Assembly: GCF_000377665.1 (NCBI RefSeq) | Contig: NZ_KB898647.1 | Coordinates: 313,559-377,558, forward strand | Reading direction: 5' to 3' | DNA length: 64,000 nt | Source: Vreelandella zhanjiangensis DSM 21076 | GTDB lineage: Bacteria > Pseudomonadota > Gammaproteobacteria > Pseudomonadales > Halomonadaceae | Translations under genes and position numbers: made by a program | The notes under the pieces: generated by a model | Seen by the model: the letters and a program-made list of their open reading frames with translations, nothing else | Database searches by the model: none | Told to the model about the DNA's origin: nothing | Part shown: positions 63,882 to 64,000 of the stretch, piece by piece | How the letters are laid out: each line of letters starts with the position of its first letter | How positions within the stretch are numbered: the stretch's first letter is position 1

Positions 63882-64000
63882 ATGGCAGGCGGGTGGGCAA
63901 AGGATGGTGCCGAACAAGAGCAAATCGAAAGAACGCTGGACGATGCTGTTGAGCTTGCCCGCAGTCGGTTGCCGCGCGGTGAAAGCCGTAAGCATTGCGA
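63882..64000 (+). CDS. DksA/TraR-type C4 zinc-finger protein, N-terminal part (YbiI-like, truncated by window)
   Basis: The first 39 codons, starting MAGGWAKDGAEQEQI and running to the conserved RSRLPRGESRKHC at the window end. This is the start of YbiI-like members of the DksA/TraR family, usually about 88 residues with a C4 zinc finger. Full-length relatives are of unknown function; DksA itself modulates RNA polymerase with ppGpp. ATG 63882 follows AGGAG derived from the tandem repeat. The zinc finger is outside the window. Confidence 0.85.
   Translation, partial: MAGGWAKDGAEQEQIERTLDDAVELARSRLPRGESRKHC

Noticed and set aside
1..64000. Prophage, integrative element, toxin-antitoxin or defence island
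   Set aside because: No integrase, terminase, transposase, restriction or toxin genes were recognised; the composition looks even across the window.
1..64000. tRNA or rRNA genes
   Set aside because: No cloverleaf-like GTTCGANTC/CCA pattern or rRNA segment was noticed by eye; a covariance-model scan would be decisive.

Overview
The window looks like a chromosomal segment of a moderately halophilic gammaproteobacterium of the Halomonas/Vreelandella type. This is inferred from protein families and gene order, without any database search. Supporting signs are a Pseudomonas-like split aruF/aruG arginine succinyltransferase, moderate GC, many LysR, GGDEF and chemoreceptor genes, and an NhaC-type antiporter. 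I found no rRNA, tRNA, CRISPR array, transposase, integrase or phage gene, so this is core/accessory metabolic DNA rather than an island.

Layout. 1-5336: arginine succinyltransferase catabolic operon, astC(partial)-aruF-aruG-astD-astB, with no astE after it. 5401-8680: DMT exporter and MarR regulator, divergent over two palindromes, then LysR and a divergent flavodoxin-fold quinone reductase. 8809-13584: minus-strand iron-siderophore operon (FepA-like receptor, periplasmic esterase, frameshifted YncE-type propeller) behind a Fur box. 13740-19883: ElaA-type GNAT, bluB, MASE2-GGDEF cyclase, GNAT-LysR pair, and a DUF3311 + sodium:solute symporter pair. 19920-30288: second cyclase, NfeD-stomatin pair, a 14-bp tandem repeat before a TRIC/YadS gene, a 986-residue AsmA/TamB-like protein, DUF3581 and nhaP2. 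30994-42299: mmsA, an unknown protein, a TPP-riboswitch-controlled symporter, a GAF-PAS-GGDEF protein, corA, an oxidoreductase plus an unusual proline-racemase-family protein, DUF1289, arfB, a 2-hydroxyacid dehydrogenase and a flavin reductase.

42300-48485 is the most interesting part. Two paralogous chemoreceptors with very large (about 310-residue) periplasmic domains flank an orphan LivJ-like periplasmic binding protein that has no permease or ATPase. The binding protein leads the second receptor as an apparent operon. Both units, and an unrelated third receptor at 57272, are preceded by sigma-28-like promoters with the same 11-bp spacing. This suggests a flagellar-regulated, binding-protein-assisted sensing module, perhaps analogous to TorT/TorS but wired to chemotaxis.

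48570-64000: small housekeeping and stress genes (SDR-like protein, metallophosphoesterase, DJ-1/PfpI, RHH protein, DUF3820), mqo, a LysR/VOC divergent pair, an AraC/alcohol dehydrogenase divergent pair, chemoreceptor 3, a methyltransferase, and an IclR - FAD amine oxidase - NhaC-type antiporter cluster. The window ends inside a DksA/TraR-type zinc-finger gene preceded by decaying 16-bp tandem repeats.
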